A stretch of DNA of 64,000 nucleotides from Fennellomyces sp. T-0311 (GCA_025266875.1 JALLLT010000007.1:1297218-1361217); one strand, 5' to 3'. Numbered from the stretch's first letter, positions 1-16,900 are shown. Notes: generated by a model not told the origin, from the sequence alone. Made by a program: numbers and translations.

Positions 1-2772
<2,772 letters not shown>

Positions 2773-4400
2773 GGTGTTGGGAAAGGGCGTGGAGGGATGT
2801 GCTTAAAAAAGAAAGTGGATAAAAAAACGAGAGAGCCGGCCCGCGAGCAGTCTTTTTTCTTCTTCTCTTTCACTTGGAGCAGCTTTGGACAGAAGCCTTT
2901 TTTTGCGAAAAGAACGGTGCCTAAAGGAACAATGAAAGTCAGAAAAAGCCCATTCTTTCACACATGCCCCATTGTGTCGCTCGCTCCATGGTCCACTGGC
3001 CCCCTCCCCTGCGCTCCGCCTCTCCGCTCTCTCTCTGTCTCGCCATGGCCACCATGAGAGAGAGCCTCAAGCCAAAGTGCTGTGTGCTGCTTGACCCCAT
3101 TTCAGGCCCGCCTTTTTTTCCCTCTTCTTCTCTCTTCCTCTCTTTCCCTCCTCTCCCCCTCTCTCTTTCTCTCTCACACGCAGTCCAAGACCCCGTCTGC
3201 GGCATGAGTGTCACATTGGGGATCAAGCCCGCTGGGGCAATGCGGAACTCACGCGCGAATGTATTATTTTCCACTTCTAAATCGCTGATGGCTCATCTGG
3301 ATTCCAACGGCGCCGCACCCCTCCCTCCCCACGCTCCTCCCCATCTCATCAGGCAATGACGTACCAAAGTCAACTGGGATTGATTGCGATGCTGCCGTTT
3401 TTCTACACTCTCTCCAAAACTTGAAAGTGGGGGGAGGCTCCTAATCAGTACAGTCCACCTTCTGTTGTCGTTGGTCAAAGTGTGCTGAACCAGAAGGGAA
3501 AAGGCAAGGAAAACAAAAAAATCTTATTCTTCTGTTCTGTTCAAATTTTGAGCTCGCCAGCAAGTCAGTCAGAATCAAACGTAACCCCGAGCTTTTTTTT
3601 TGGCCCAAAAAAAAAATAGAGAGAGGGAACAAAAAGAATGAATGAATTCGGCCTCGCTTTTCCTTTATTCCCTTCCTGCTTCCCTGCCATCGTCCATTCG
3701 CCCGTCTGTTGCAGCTGTTGCCACGCCAACCGCCCGCCCGTCGCACGCCTTGTCCCTCACCCACTCACTCCCCGTCGCTGGTTCGCGCCCACCGTGCTCA
3801 GCCGCGAGCCGCCGTTGCCCTGACAAGGTCGCCCGTCGCGCCTGCCCCATATCGCAGAGCCAGCGCCCAGCATTGGGGTTTTGTCAGCATCAGCGAAGGC
3901 GGCTCCCCACACCGCCCAGCTGGATCGTGTAACGACCCGTTGTGCAACCACCCTTGCAACAATAGCCTCTGCGTCTTTACCAGAAGTGCAGGCGTGTGCC
4001 GTTAAGGTGCCATGGCTCGCTGTTTTTTTGGGTCCATATCTCCCTCCATCCTCCCTTTCCGATGGCCCCCAGAATCCACTCTTACCAAAATAGTGCGCCG
4101 GCTGTCGATCCAAACAAACCCATAGTCGGATATTGAACTTGGATAAAGCCGCACTGCAACAAGGAGATTTCATCGCGTGAACTCGTTAATTTAGTCTGAG
4201 AATAATCCTTTTCAGAAGGAGTATACGCTTTCTTTTATCCAGACGAAAGCCACCGCGATTTGCTGGCGTCTAACGTCCCTCCCCCTCTTTTTTTCTTTTC
4301 GTTTGGCAGCAGAGTATAACATTCGCACCGAATGCTGCAAGTCTGCCAAACGCCCACCGCAGTGCAAACAGATCCGGTGCAGCTGCCGTGGATTTACTCT
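2773..4400. other. CHD 5' flank, pyrimidine-rich and GC-rich intergenic DNA
   Basis: No supportable gene. The plus strand carries long CT-rich runs (3110-3185), so the minus strand leader of the CHD gene is GA-rich. A GC-rich segment with many CGCC/CCGC words lies at 3690-4010. ORFs here overlap on both strands without family resemblance, as expected from base composition. Confidence 0.5.
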
Positions 4401-6422
4401 TCCGAAAGCCTGCTTCAGGTTATTTCCAACGGCCAGATCCAATGGCGTTGTCGATGCCACCTGCTGAACTTGATTGGACAGTCTTGCAAAGTTCTGTCTT
4501 TGCCGGCATGCTCATAAGAGCAGCAACGTGTTTATTCCAAACATATTTTGGCAATATTCAGTATTTAACGGCCATGCATTGCCCATTGTAAGTGCTGCCC
4601 TGGCTGCTGCGACAGCATAGTGCATTGTTCCTGAAGCTTGGAACGGATGACACGTCTGGCGATCGCCGTCACTTGCATGGTGCAAAATTCAAATGTGTAT
4701 CGCACATGGCGCAATAAGAGGGCTTCTCTGTAAAACATCTCCGTGTGAATACCTATTCATTGCCTATTCCTACTGATCGGACACCCTATTCGTATCTTGC
4801 TTATTGCTCTTTTATGTACCCTAGTTGGATTCCATGAACTGAGACCAGCGAAGGTTTTCTTGAGCAAAGAATCTTTGTTCGCATCATATTTCTGCGCACA
4901 TACGTAGTGCACGTGGACAGTATGTTGCCGTAAACCCTTGCTCCGTCAATACTTTTATATATCCTTTTGGGTTATTCGGCACCTACGCGCTATAGACCTC
5001 TTAATCAAGTATACTTGCACATTTCAATTATACTATTGCAATTCTTCTACTTTTGCAAGCCTTCGTTCAAATCGGCCCGTGCTCAAGTGTCCGCGTCTGT
5101 GAGCATATTGATATGCTTGGGACAAGCATGTGCAACGATCAAACCCTGATACTGTCTTTACCCGCGCTCTTGATTCGCTGTGAATGTCAAGCAAGGCCGT
5201 TAAAGATGTAAATTGAAAGGTGGACAAGGTATCGATAGTCCCCGAAAGCCAGATGTTTTCATTTTCAAGAATAGATAAGCAGAATTTGTCACCAGAAATT
5301 GACGAAGCCACGTGTTATCCAAAAAATTGTCACTGGTCAAGACTTGGTCAAGCCAATAAAGTTGATGATTGGCATGGCTGTGTGTATCGAGCAGGACAGG
5401 ACAGTGTGTGTGAAGGAAGTTCGCTTAAATATGTACGTAGTACATTAACTAGACGCGACACTTGTGACGACATCTTACTGAGTATCACTTTTCTCAACTG
5501 CGTATTGAAGATGTTTTAGTTGAAAAAGAATGAATTTTATTTGGAAGGCCAATTGGCCTATCGCGATACGTAGATCTGGTCGTAAAGATGTTTTGCATAT
5601 CTACAACAACACACATCAAGATAAACTTGATTCACTCTGATCCCCATTCTTCCGTTGAACTTGGCACACTTGTGTTGATAGCGAATACGCAAGACCGTTT
5701 GCCAGCTTCGACTGAGTACTGTTAGCAGTAAGATCCAAGACCATCTGCTGATCCAAAACGTTAGCTGAAAACATCCGCCTTTCCTGGCTCCGTTCAAGTA
5801 CTTGCAACGTCAATCATGTTATCCATCATTGTTTATCCACAGCCAAACTTTTGTGAAACAAAGTCAAAGCGCTGTCCTACGACACAATTTTCAAGACATA
5901 ATCATATGAATTTTGTAGAGCTGTAAAAAACGAAAGCTCATCGACTACATAAAAAAATGGCGGTCATCATAAACGCCTATCATAGTATTTATGTTTGTCA
6001 TCAAGCATCTGAAGACGGAAAAAAGTTTATTCAGATGGTTTCCAAGCTGCGAAAGCAGATGAGATGGACATCTTACAAAAATGTCCAACACCGAGGCAAA
6101 AACCATAGGAATAGGTGCTAATATATGAGAGACGAGAAAGTTTTTCCAGCGTTCTTTGTGAAAGATCATCAATTGGCTTGCTCTAAGGACATGAAAATCA
6201 TGTTGCATCCCGGAAACAACCCCGGTTTTCGATTGTATCGTGATCAGGTAACACAAAGGAGCAAAGTTCAGATGCGTCAATTTGTCAGCCATAAAGTACA
6301 CTGAGGCCAGCATATTCATTATTCGAGTGTCTATTAAACAGAAATGAAATAACGTATCTAAATGGTATCGATAGACTAATATGCAATAAAAAAATAAAAA
6401 CAGAATGCATGCAGTATTTTTT
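4401..6422. other. Intergenic stretch without recognisable genes
   Basis: About 2 kb between the CHD flank and the first carrier. Only short overlapping ORFs are seen, none with domain-like composition. No tRNA-like or repeat structure was noticed. Confidence 0.4.
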
Positions 6423-7425
6423 TTAGATCTTAACAACGATGAGCTGTCGCTCACCAAATGCCTGGTGCCATGTTTTCAGTTGTTCGAGAACAACAAACGT
6501 GATGATAGTTTGTGGGCCCAGACGGATAAATGCGGGGGTCCAGCCTTTGAAAAATGAGCGCATTCCTTCCATCTTGTACATTTGACCCATGATTGTTAAT
6601 GATGATATCTTCCGCTCCTTGCCGCTGGCGGCCATAATCCGTGTCTTGATAACATCAACGGGTGAACACACCGTTGTTGCCACCAAACCCTGATATAAAA
6701 GCGTTAAAGAACAGTCCAACCATCCTTTACACGATATACTTACAGCCAAAACACTAGAGGTAAAGTGAAGAGTCAGGCCATCCTGCATTGGTGAGTGTCG
6801 TAAAAGAAGATCCTTGAAGATATCATAGGAGACACATTGGGAGGATGTCATGAGGATGGCTCGGTTGACATTGGGCCCTAAACCTCGGAATAGTGCTGTC
6901 ACGCCTTCTTCTCTGCTCATCCGTATAATACCATCCAACGCACTCTTGTAATTGCGGCGCTGGTGTGGTGGCAACTGGCCATCGTTTTGCATACGCACAT
7001 TGATCACGTCGCCGGGGTTACCACACGCGCCACCCAGCGCACCTGCAGCGCTTGAACAGATCAACAATTGCCACACACTGGGATCTGAGAATCATGGATA
7101 ATAAGCATGTGCGTTGATTAGAAAACAGTAAAGACTTACTTTGCGTCGTGGATGCCAAATTATGCTTCAACTTGTCGTAAACCCCGAAACGCACGGTGGA
7201 GTACGTTGCTTGTCTCAGAATACTGGCTGACAGCCCGGCGTACAGTCGCAACGGACCTTCATTGCGCGCAATCTTGATCATGGTCGCGAGCATGCCAACC
7301 TTGCCATTGCCCTTCATGTTTTGCAGACGCACCTTGGTCAGATCAAGTGGATGCACCACCATGGCAGCTACACATGACGACAGGCCGCCGAAGTAAAACG
7401 GTGTTGATCGCTTGGCAGTGCTCAT
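6423..7425 (-). CDS. Mitochondrial dicarboxylate carrier, paralogue A
   Basis: Inner-membrane solute carrier of the SLC25 family, most like yeast Dic1, which exchanges malate/succinate for phosphate. Three exons: 7425-7140, 7084-6744, 6689-6423 (TAA), 297 residues, normal for the family. The three carrier repeats are marked by HPLDLTKVRLQ, NPGDVINVRMQ and SPVDVIKTRIM; the Asn in the second motif matches Dic1-type carriers. The start ATG is followed by the first membrane segment (YFGGLSSCVAAMVV). It is divergent from a second copy at 9619-10631 that has the same intron phases and identical lengths for exons 1 (286) and 2 (341), so the two arose by duplication. The substrate is assigned by family, not shown by the sequence. 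Confidence 0.92.
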
Positions 7426-9618
7426 CGAGTTAAAGAAGAAAAAAAAAGGGGGAAAGAAGTATATAAAAGAGAAAAAGAAGGAGAGGAACGCTAAAGTAAT
7501 CTATTTTCAGGTACGAAAATATTACATTTCGATCTGTTTGAAGAAAGCATTACTATAGGACGCTTATTACAGATATACACATAATAGAGTTCCGGTGGAA
7601 AAACTTGTACCCGTGAACACCCGAGCCTTGGCTGCAATGAAGGCGTCGAAGTTTCTGTTCTTCTTTTTGTCAATAGGGGATCGTCCTTTTCAACATATGG
7701 ACCTATTCTTTTCTCGCTATCGCAACCGTTGCCACAGCAACCGCGCGATCAGATCACCCGCTCTGTCTCGATTTACACTGCCCTATCTACAATAGCAGGA
7801 GACCTCCTGTTCTACTGAGTTACCGTGCCTGGTTCCCCTGATCTGCATCCATGCAGGTACAAAAAAGGATTGCACAGGATATTCTCATTGAGCAACTGTT
7901 TTGCAGCTCGACATACAAATTCATTATTGACTCTTTGCAGAGAAATCGATGATTTTGGAAAAAATAAATGCAACTCCTCCGCCAAACAAGGGCCGATATC
8001 GAGCCGGATCCTAGAGGTATTCGAGTCCGTGTGGGAAAAATCAACTTCTCCACATTTTTATACCCCACACTCTCCAGAATGGATATAATTCCCATTGACA
8101 TCCACTGTTTACACATGTATTATTGGTACGGGAACTGCAGTGTAGAGGCGCGGGCAAGCATAAAAATAGATGTCGTTTTTTAAAGATAAAGGGAGGTTTA
8201 TAACAGTTATCATAAAAAAAAGTTTACTTTCAGCAAGACGCACTAATCTATAACGAAACCATCTTTGTCTCTCTGCTTCATTACGCTGACTACATTAGCC
8301 CGTGATGAGAAAGATGATCCTTGCGTCATAATTTAGCCTCGTTCCGGAAAACCTGATCAAATAATGCCGGCACCATAATATATCTGAATACATGGACTCA
8401 TAAAGGCAGACGATCTCGCTCCTGATGATATTGGGAAGCGTAGAAACCCCTTGAAGTGGTCGTCTTATTTTTATATTCCCGCTCGTGCAGGCGCCCTCAT
8501 CGTCGCAGAATCTTTGAACAATCGGGTTCTGAGAGAATTATATATGCCTCAAAGCAGCTCTCTTCTCTCTTGCAATTGTGGAGTACATGATTATCCGAGA
8601 TCATGTTACCTCCCAACAAAATGCATCATGCCCGCTTATCGACGGCAACCCGTATATTCCCTTTGGTCAGAACTTAAACCTGTTAAAGCATTGGCCACAA
8701 AGTTCACGTACATCCGGCGTGTTTTTCAGATAGGGCACCATCATCCAGTATATGAAAAAGTGCACAAGATGGAGTTGCGGTATACTGTCCGCTAGTACGA
8801 CGCATGTACCATTCGCTGATTATCTGACCTTATCTTGGGTCTCAATGCATAAGTTTTCTCGCCCTGAATCGCTGGTATCATGCACTTTATCAAAGTGAAT
8901 ATCAGTGGGAAACCATGTAAAACAGAGTTTGCAATGGGAAAGAGACGTTTTGAAAATGCCAGACTATCTGTGGAACCACTCTCTACTCATACAGAGATCA
9001 TCCGTCGTCATTTGGTATCGTACGTCTTCTCTGTAAAGCCAAGCTGTTGTAGGAGTCTGGGTATACGACATCTTACGTATGCAATATGAAATGGCGTGGT
9101 TTTCAGGATATCTATGATTGGAGCTCGAAAAAAACTGAAACGATGAGTCATCACCCCAGTACTGCAACGTAAGCGCTCGCCAAGCTTGCTGGCGCCGTAC
9201 CATGATTCTAGGGATGGATGAGATCCAACGCGAGCGTAAGGATGACTCAGGTATGAGCAACTTGCCAAAAAGAAGAGAGATTTCCTGATCCATGCCAAAA
9301 AAATAGCCTGATCGGGAGTGTATCCTGTATGTCCTTTTTCGGCGCCATACATCGATGCACGCCAGGGGTGCGGTGAACTCCATTTAAACAGGAACACGGA
9401 CGGCAATACAATCCAGACAGGCTGCTGTGTATGGGCCCAAGTGCTAGACAAAGGAAATGTTCGAAGGGATGGTCGGGGCGCGGGAAAACGGTTTTCCATC
9501 CGGAGCCACATTATGCAACGTGTACGTGCTGCTTGACACACAGCTTTAAAATGGATTTTCTCTAAAACAGAATGTTTCACTCTGAACGTTTCTCTCCTTC
9601 TTTGCACTTTCTTTTACA
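7426..9618. other. 2.2-kb spacer between the divergent carrier paralogues
   Basis: Holds the promoters of both carriers. On the minus strand a TATATA element lies within about 35 bp upstream of the paralogue A start (near 7459-7466). On the plus side CT-rich DNA precedes the paralogue B start. No coding region can be supported between them. Confidence 0.45.
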
Positions 9619-10631
9619 ATGACCACAATCAAACGATCGACTCCGTTCTATTTTGGCGGCGTCTCGTCATGCATAGCCGCCATCACTGTTCACCCGTTGG
9701 ATCTCACCAAAGTACGATTGCAAAACTTGAAAGGCACCGACAAGGTCGGAATGTTATCAACCATGATCAAGATTGCGCGCAGCGAGGGACCTTTGCGGCT
9801 GTACGCTGGTCTGTCAGCCAGTATCTTTAGACAAGCGACCTATGCCACGGTGCGCCTCGGAGTGTACGAAAAGCTCAAGCAGCAATTGCTAACAACGACA
9901 GACAGTAAGGGGGGAAATAAGTCAAGGAATACACAGATCAATTGATAAACGTGTGATATAGAACCTACCGTACTACAGCTGCTAGGTTGCGCCACCATGG
10001 CGGGCGCGTTGGGTGGAGCATGTGGTAACCCTGGCGACGTGATCAATGTTCGAATGCAATACGACGGCCAGTTGCCGGCACATCAGCGTCGCAATTACAA
10101 GCACGCTTTCGATGGATTACTGCGGATGGTCAAGGAGGAAGGTGTATCGTCACTATTCCGAGGACTGGGGCCCAATGTTAATCGCGCAATTCTCGTAACC
10201 TCGGCGCAATGCGTGTCTTACGACACTTTCAAAGATCTCCTCCTGAAGCACTCACCACTGTCGGATGGGATGACGCTTCACTTTACCTCCAGTGTGCTAG
10301 CTGTAAGTTACATTGCTGGATCGATCCTGTTATGTACCCTTTCGTCTAACTTGGAGAGCAGGGATTGGTGGCCACAACAGCATGCTCGCCGGCTGATGTA
10401 ATCAAGACTCGCATCATGGCTGCAAGTGGAAAGGATGGAAAGATACCGGCAACCACAGTGATGATGCAAATGTACAAGACGGAGGGATTGGGCTCCTTCT
10501 TCAAGGGATGGACGCCTGCCTTTATCCGGCTGGGCCCACAGACCATCATTACATTTGTTGTTCTCGAGCAGCTGAAGAAATGGTACCAAGCCTTCAACGA
10601 ACGAAAGCTCGCTCCGGTAGTAAAGATTTAG
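9619..10631 (+). CDS. Mitochondrial dicarboxylate carrier, paralogue B
   Basis: SLC25 carrier, Dic1 type. Three exons: 9619-9904, 9962-10302, 10362-10631, 298 residues. The exon 2 acceptor at 9961 is chosen because it restores the frame (KPTVLQLLGCATMAGALGG) and matches paralogue A. Carrier signatures are HPLDLTKVRLQ, NPGDVINVRMQ and SPADVIKTRIM. The protein differs from paralogue A mainly in loops and at the C-terminus, and both copies look intact, so they may differ in expression rather than in substrate. The start context is ACAATGACC after a CT-rich leader. Confidence 0.93.
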
Positions 10632-11380
10632 ATCGATACATGATACACACTATACGACTTCCCTTTATGTACATAGATAGTTTTGCTTAATCATAGTAAT
10701 ATACACACATACACTTCTTCGTTTCACCTGGGAAGTGACTCACTTTCTGTTTATGCCGCGTCAGCATTCGTCATTGCTTGACCTGAAATCCGCTTTATCG
10801 CGCCACTCTTGGTCCGCTAGCACGGGGTTTCGCGATTTTGAGGGCTTTTTGCTGCAAAATTCGATCCAATGAAAGCGTCCCTGTGCGCTTCTTTACAACG
10901 AGCTTTTTGCTCCAAAAGTTTGACTCGGTCACATGCCTTGCCTTTTATGTGCAAATGCACGGACTTGCCCAAAAGTGCCAGCCAGCAAGGCGCGTCTTGA
11001 CGATGAACATCACGTGCATGATGAATGCTCTTGTTCCAGTCCACACTGCATTTCATCAGTAACGTCTACTGTGCTCGAGATATCAACTGCTGAGCCATAC
11101 AATCCCCCCTTTTTTTTTACCAACCATTGTTTCTTTGTTTTCCAAAAATATATGCGTATCGATTACTTTTACGTGTGTGGATCTGGGACGTCTGCGGCAC
11201 TTCTAAGATGAAATGCACATGAGGGTTTAGCGATAGCAATCCTTGCTTGTGATAGGAATGGCCATTGCTGAGTTTTACCCGTTTGCCATTTTCAACCTTT
11301 TACATGTATTTTGTTTTCGCACAACAGGCAAGTGACCGCTCGTAACAGACCAATCTACGGATACCAATCCCACAAAGGGC

Positions 11381-11866
11381 ATCAATGGCGGCGAAACAAT
11401 GTTATATGATGGAATGGAGGAGGCCAACTTGACACTAGTGATATCGACACCGTCGAGACCATTCAAAAAGGAACCACAATGCTGAATGAACTCAACAAAG
11501 CTCGAGCCAAACTGCTTATTATTTGTGACACGGTGTTTGCAAGGTAAGCAAGGTTCGCCTAAACAGTAACAGATGCGCCCAAAACCATCGACACGTGCCC
11601 CACACCGCGTTAACTCTACATTACAGCTGGTGAGTTGCACAGTGTGCAAGGGAAATTCAAGCTAGCTATCGACGTACTAGAAAAAGGCACGAATATACTC
11701 GGTTTTCCTTTCAGGATAGCCTGTACTATACAACTGGAGAGAAGCAGTAAAAGCCCTCCATGGTTGCCAAAGTCAGCTTTGCGTCTAGAGCTCACAGAAA
11801 GAAGCTTTAAGTTGCCGCTTGATGATCCGGAGCTATTCACTTACACTTTAGTTTCTAAAGAGTGAT
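11381..11866 (+). pseudogene. Unrecognised broken gene or remnant
   Basis: A plus-strand open stretch ending at a consensus-like donor (GCAAG/GTAAGC at 11545) is followed by a 76-residue ORF (11635-11865) that contains GTNILGFPFRIACTIQLE. The FPF word recalls the arrestin N-domain (G-x-x-x-FPF), but the match is too short to claim. Frames do not join without a stop, so either the intron was misjudged or the gene is broken. I do not recognise the family. Confidence 0.25.
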
Positions 11867-13359
11867 GTACAGCAACTTTAGGCTGTCCAAGTTTGCTGAT
11901 CATCACTCTGACGAAGCAAATGCTGCCTTTGAACTTTTACCGTTGATGCGTAATCTTATAAATGAATTTGGCCCCTGCGACTTACCGAACCGACAAGTGC
12001 AAACATTACTAAACTAGCAATGCATGATATGCTCTAATCTGTAACAGTCATGTCGTCCAGAAAGTCTTACAGCAGTTAATTAAGGACCAAATTAATATGG
12101 TCAGTAGGGTCTTAAATATTAGATACCGAGCGGCAGCTGATGTACGTCTTTGCAAAGCAACTTACCGTGCCTAACGTCACGTAGCGTGCATACAGCGATG
12201 ATGCATATCCTTTTGACACTTTTCTGGCCAAGCGCCAGAAGTTGAAGACACTTACTGCAGGCTGTGAGGGACGTTCGATAGCATATATTACCAGCTCCGT
12301 TCATGGAGCCACGCATGTTGAAGCTACTAGTGATATCGACTGTCAATGATGACGGTGTTATACAACATCTAATTCCACAATGCAGTCAGCTCTGCTATTC
12401 AGTCTCGTATATTGTCTACCAGATATCTTTAGATTTGTTATCAAGCATTAATTACAACTTGAACAATACTATAAATCAATGCTGAACACCTGTATGCATA
12501 TTTTTAGACGGAAGCATACGATAATCGCCGGCGGCCGTCTAGACTGCTGGGGTTGGAATACTGTTTCGGCGAGGGCAATAACGAACTACGAGAGTCAACG
12601 CCATGATGGACCAGTTACACGGATGCATTACCCGAGATGAACCTCTGGGTATTGAGCCGCGATGATGAAGCAATTGAGCAGTAGGATTGCGATCCATTAG
12701 TTTCTGTTCCATATCCCAAGTTGAAGAGAAGCACTGGGCTTTTGCCCACGACCAGGCAACAACGCTACTTACGATGTGGCGAAGTGGGTATGTAGACTAG
12801 AATTAGAACTATGAAAAGCAACTAATGGTAGAAAGTAGCTATAAAATTGATATCACTGGAACTAGTGAAGGATGTAACACTTTCGTTTATTTTACAGTTT
12901 TAGCCCTACATACTTGTATAGTACATATTAGTCATCATACACTTTACTAGGTATGCATTTCTGGCGTATTCCTACCACCCTTGCATTCATACTCGGTAAG
13001 CGGATCACTCTTGTCTCCGTTGCGTATTCCTGTTGTTTTTCTTTAAGCACAGCGAATATAAACAAAGTTGGTTCCTGTTGAACGACTCAGGTAAATATTG
13101 CTTCTGTTTGCAATCTGATAATGCACACGCATCAAATAGATACATATGCCGGCAAGTCATTCTTGTAAAATCGACCTGCTGTTGGAGTGGAAGGGCAAAG
13201 AAGCTTTTGGGCTTCCTCCAATGAATGAAGCACGCGGTTTTGGAGGGTGTAACTAGACTTGCACAACAATGCGAGAAGTTACGGACCAATACGGCTATTA
13301 TAAGCAACCAAAAATTACCCATCCTGATTCATCAAAAGATCAAGCATAACGAAGATTAC

Positions 13360-13690
13360 AAGTGCATTCGCTGGCAAAAGTTGCACCAGTTTTTATCGCA
13401 TCAATTTCCTTCGAGTTGTACATGTGCTTTACGCCCAACCTCTTTCCTCATTAGCGTTACCGTCAGCTTACAAATGCGTACAGCACACAGCATCGCTCAA
13501 TGAAAGTTATGCCACGCATGCCGCGATAGTACATCTGAGCATATCACGCTACTAGTGGGTACGCAGGATGGGCGTCCCGATTCAGCAGGATTGTGGACCA
13601 AAGAATGCGCTGGCGCTGTTTGTCATGTTTCATATTATGTTATGGATGCTTTGGGTAAGCCGCCACGCTTTACGATCCCTATGATTGGAT
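13360..13690 (+). pseudogene. Possible decayed LINE C-terminal segment
   Basis: Reading across at least one stop and frame change, a Trp-rich segment (13361-13503) is followed by CHACRDSTSEHITLLV and GLWTKECAG. The order Trp-rich helix, CxxC, E-H resembles the zinc-binding region downstream of reverse transcriptase in Mucorales LINEs. The match is weak and there is no reverse transcriptase nearby. Confidence 0.2.
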
Positions 13691-13965
13691 AAGACAGTGC
13701 TTCGATAAGGTCAAAGCGCTGGACCGAACAATGCTCAATGTCCATGAGTACGGCGCAAACGAGGTCGACCTTGCATAGCTGGATGGGCGCAAACTAAGCA
13801 ACTATTCTAGAACTTGATGCCACGGCTGAGCGGATCCAAGCAATTCAAATCCAGAGTGGTGGAAATAGCCTTTTATGATCACAGCCTTTGACTCGAGCCG
13901 CCCGTTTCTTGGCTCTCTCTTTATCTCTCTTTTCTTCCTCACTTACACCTGCAACAGTAAATACA

Positions 13966-16900
13966 ATGTCGACGATTTTCGACCACTCACATCGAATGTA
14001 CGACCCCGCTCCACCTATCTCCTCACCCACTCCGGGGTCATCTCATCCAAACAGTCCGGCAAGCGGCAGCAGTAATAGCGGCAGCGGCAGTAACAGCAGT
14101 GCGAGTAGTAGCAACATTACATGGAATGACTCTACCATGGAATGCAACAGCAGCTCAGAGAATCTGGGCAGTTACGACGAAAGCACCAACAGCAATAAGC
14201 GTCTGCTTTTGACCAAACAAAAAGCAACAAGCAACAAAAGTGGTGTGGTTTGCCACCACTTTTCTTCCTCGCACGCTCGACCGCAGAGCACACCACCGGC
14301 ACCAGCTGTCCATGTCACGAATCACGCATCGAATCGATCGGCCGACATTATGAATTTACCAGAATCGACGAGATCAAAATCGCTACGGAAACGACGGCTG
14401 AAAGAAGCAAAGTATGATTACGAGGCTCGCATTGAACAGTATTTTCAGCAGCTTACGGTTGGATGCGGGCGATCAGAATGTACTAACCGGTTCTGCGCTA
14501 CCGGCAAAGGTATATAGGAGACGGAAGCGCAAAGGCGTACGTATCTAATCTGTGTGTGAATAATAAGGTGGTATCCGTAACCTGCACCGACAAGCAGCAC
14601 TGGTCATGTCGATTCAGCTTGCATCCAAGCAAGAAAGCCGTCTCTGTCAGCATCATACCCCGCACGAAACCACCGTTCAGCATGCGTGGACGGAAGACGA
14701 CGAAGAAGATGAAGATCAGGATCAGCGACCAGCACGTGCAAAGCCGTTTTTACAATCCCTGTTTTCTTCGTCATCCTTTCTGTCACTGTTCGGTATGCAG
14801 GTGGAGCACGAGCAAGTCGACAAGAAGACTCGACGGCGGCGGCGGCCCAAGCGAGATCACGGTAAGAAAAGGGCGAGACGGGTGTTGGGGGTGCTTGTAT
14901 TTTTAATAGCTCTCCCCTTTAGACGAACTTCCAAATAGGTCAAATCAAATGCGTGCTGGACGAGGAGGACTCCTGGGACCATCGTGTAACACCGCTGTGG
15001 CGGCAAAATCGCAATCGGAAGGCGACGATGTTGACAACAGCTACTACTACCAGCTAGACTCGATGAGCGACTCGACACAGGGCAGTTTCTACGAATCCGA
15101 CACATCGAGTGAGGAAGGCATGCTGCTAGCCATCCGTCCGACCATCATCACGGACTTGAGCGCTGGAATCGACCAGATCAATCGAACGGCGAGCGATATA
15201 CAAAAGGCCAGCCATTGGTGCCGCGCCGTATTCCAGAACTGGGAGGGCATCGGCAACAGTTTGCTGTCGGTGGAGGCATTACCGTTACCGCCACTAGAGT
15301 CAGCGTTCCAACGCATCGATTTTGACTCGCTAGAGGCCTTGTACAAGGCCATCCTCCATACCCGCAGTGCCCGGATATCCGAAACGCTGACGGAGAGCTT
15401 AGAAACTCTGCTGGACCGAATGAACATGAACAGTGACGCCATGACATCACTCATCACCGTGCAAGACGCCGAGACGTCGTGTGTCAGCACCATTGTCGAG
15501 TGGTGCCGGTCCCTTCTGGCCATAATGGAATGGATCAGGGTCCGCCAGAAAACAGAGTCGGCGGAAGAGAGTATGGCAGCCACGGCAACGGCAGTGACAA
15601 CATCCTCAGCGGATATGTGGTCAGGCATCTTGTCACTCAAGTTTATCCAGGTGGTGAATAAGATTGCGTCCAATCGCCAATGTCTTATCCGCCAAGTGCT
15701 GAAACAGACCCTTGCAAGGTATCAATCAAAAATGCTGAATTCCTTTTCTTGTGTGTCTCACATGAAAATTTTAATAGTCTGGATGCAGGACGGATGCGTT
15801 CGATTGTAGCACATTTGCACGACTATCTGATCGACCACTTTCATACCGGACCCTACAAGCACGGAGAACAGGACTCAGTTGTTATGGCAACGAAATTTCT
15901 GGAGCTTGCATGTAAGTAACCGAAAACCAGAAAAAGATAAATGGAATTAAAGCTATTCTTTTTGCAGACGAGGCCAATTCGTTGCCTGCCAGCACAGTCA
16001 TCCCTGCGAGCGAGTTCAACTCTGAAGCAGTATGCAAAAAGCTGAACATAAAGAACGAATATCGGATTTGGCGACGCGTTTTGCAGTACGGCGAGGGGAG
16101 ACATTCGCTCTCGACCATCACAGCTCCCCCGACAACCTCCTCAAGCAGTCGATTTTACGGACTGAACGAGCAACAGCGACGCACACGGCTATTCCTTACG
16201 ACGACATCCTCGTCTGTCTTGCTACCGTATCCATTTGCGAACGAGTACCAATTTTCATGGTTCAGCTACCCGTTTTTGCTCCCCCCGGCCGTGAAGCGCA
16301 AGATATTGCAACTGGACGCCATGTCTCAAATGTCGGCTGAATACGAAGACGCATGCGTTAATCACACGCTCGTTGTACACGCTCGACGATTACTATCGGA
16401 CGCTCCGTGCATGGTGCGCAACCTGGAAACCAACCTCAAGAGTGCGACATGTCCCTATCTGCTATTGGAAATCCGGCGAGCGCATCTAGTCGAAGACACG
16501 CTGCACCAGGTGTCACGGCAATGGGTCAACATCAAGAAGCCGCTCAAGATCCGATTCGTGGGAGGTGGCGAAGAAGGCATGGATCAAGGTGGCGTACAAA
16601 AGGAATTCTTCAACGTACTGTTTGAAAAGCTCATGGTGCGATCCATGGGGCTGTTTGACTCTGACCCAGAAACTCGGGTTCAGTGGATCCGACCCGTGGT
16701 TCACAGCGAGGAGACATTGAGGATGTACGAGATGGTCGGCGTAATGATGGGTCTTGCCATATACAACGGCGTCATCATGAACCTTCAATTCCCCCATGTT
16801 CTGTGGAAGATTCTGGTGCAGCCCAGCGAAGCACAGATCGATGAACTGGCCAGCAGTCATACGCTGTTTACCTTCCAGGATTTGTGCGAAGGATGGCCGA

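Larger units (their letters stand above)
10632..13965. other. Intergenic stretch with two weak coding remnants
   Basis: 3.3 kb between carrier B and the HECT gene. Two stretches look coding-derived and are listed separately (11381-11866 and 13360-13690). The remainder, including 11870-13350, shows no gene, tRNA or clear repeat. The last 80 bp before the HECT start are CT-rich, as is common for fungal promoters. Confidence 0.4.

Noticed and set aside
3757..4173. 138-codon minus-strand ORF
   Set aside because: In a GC-rich intergenic segment, open in several frames, no domain features or splice context.
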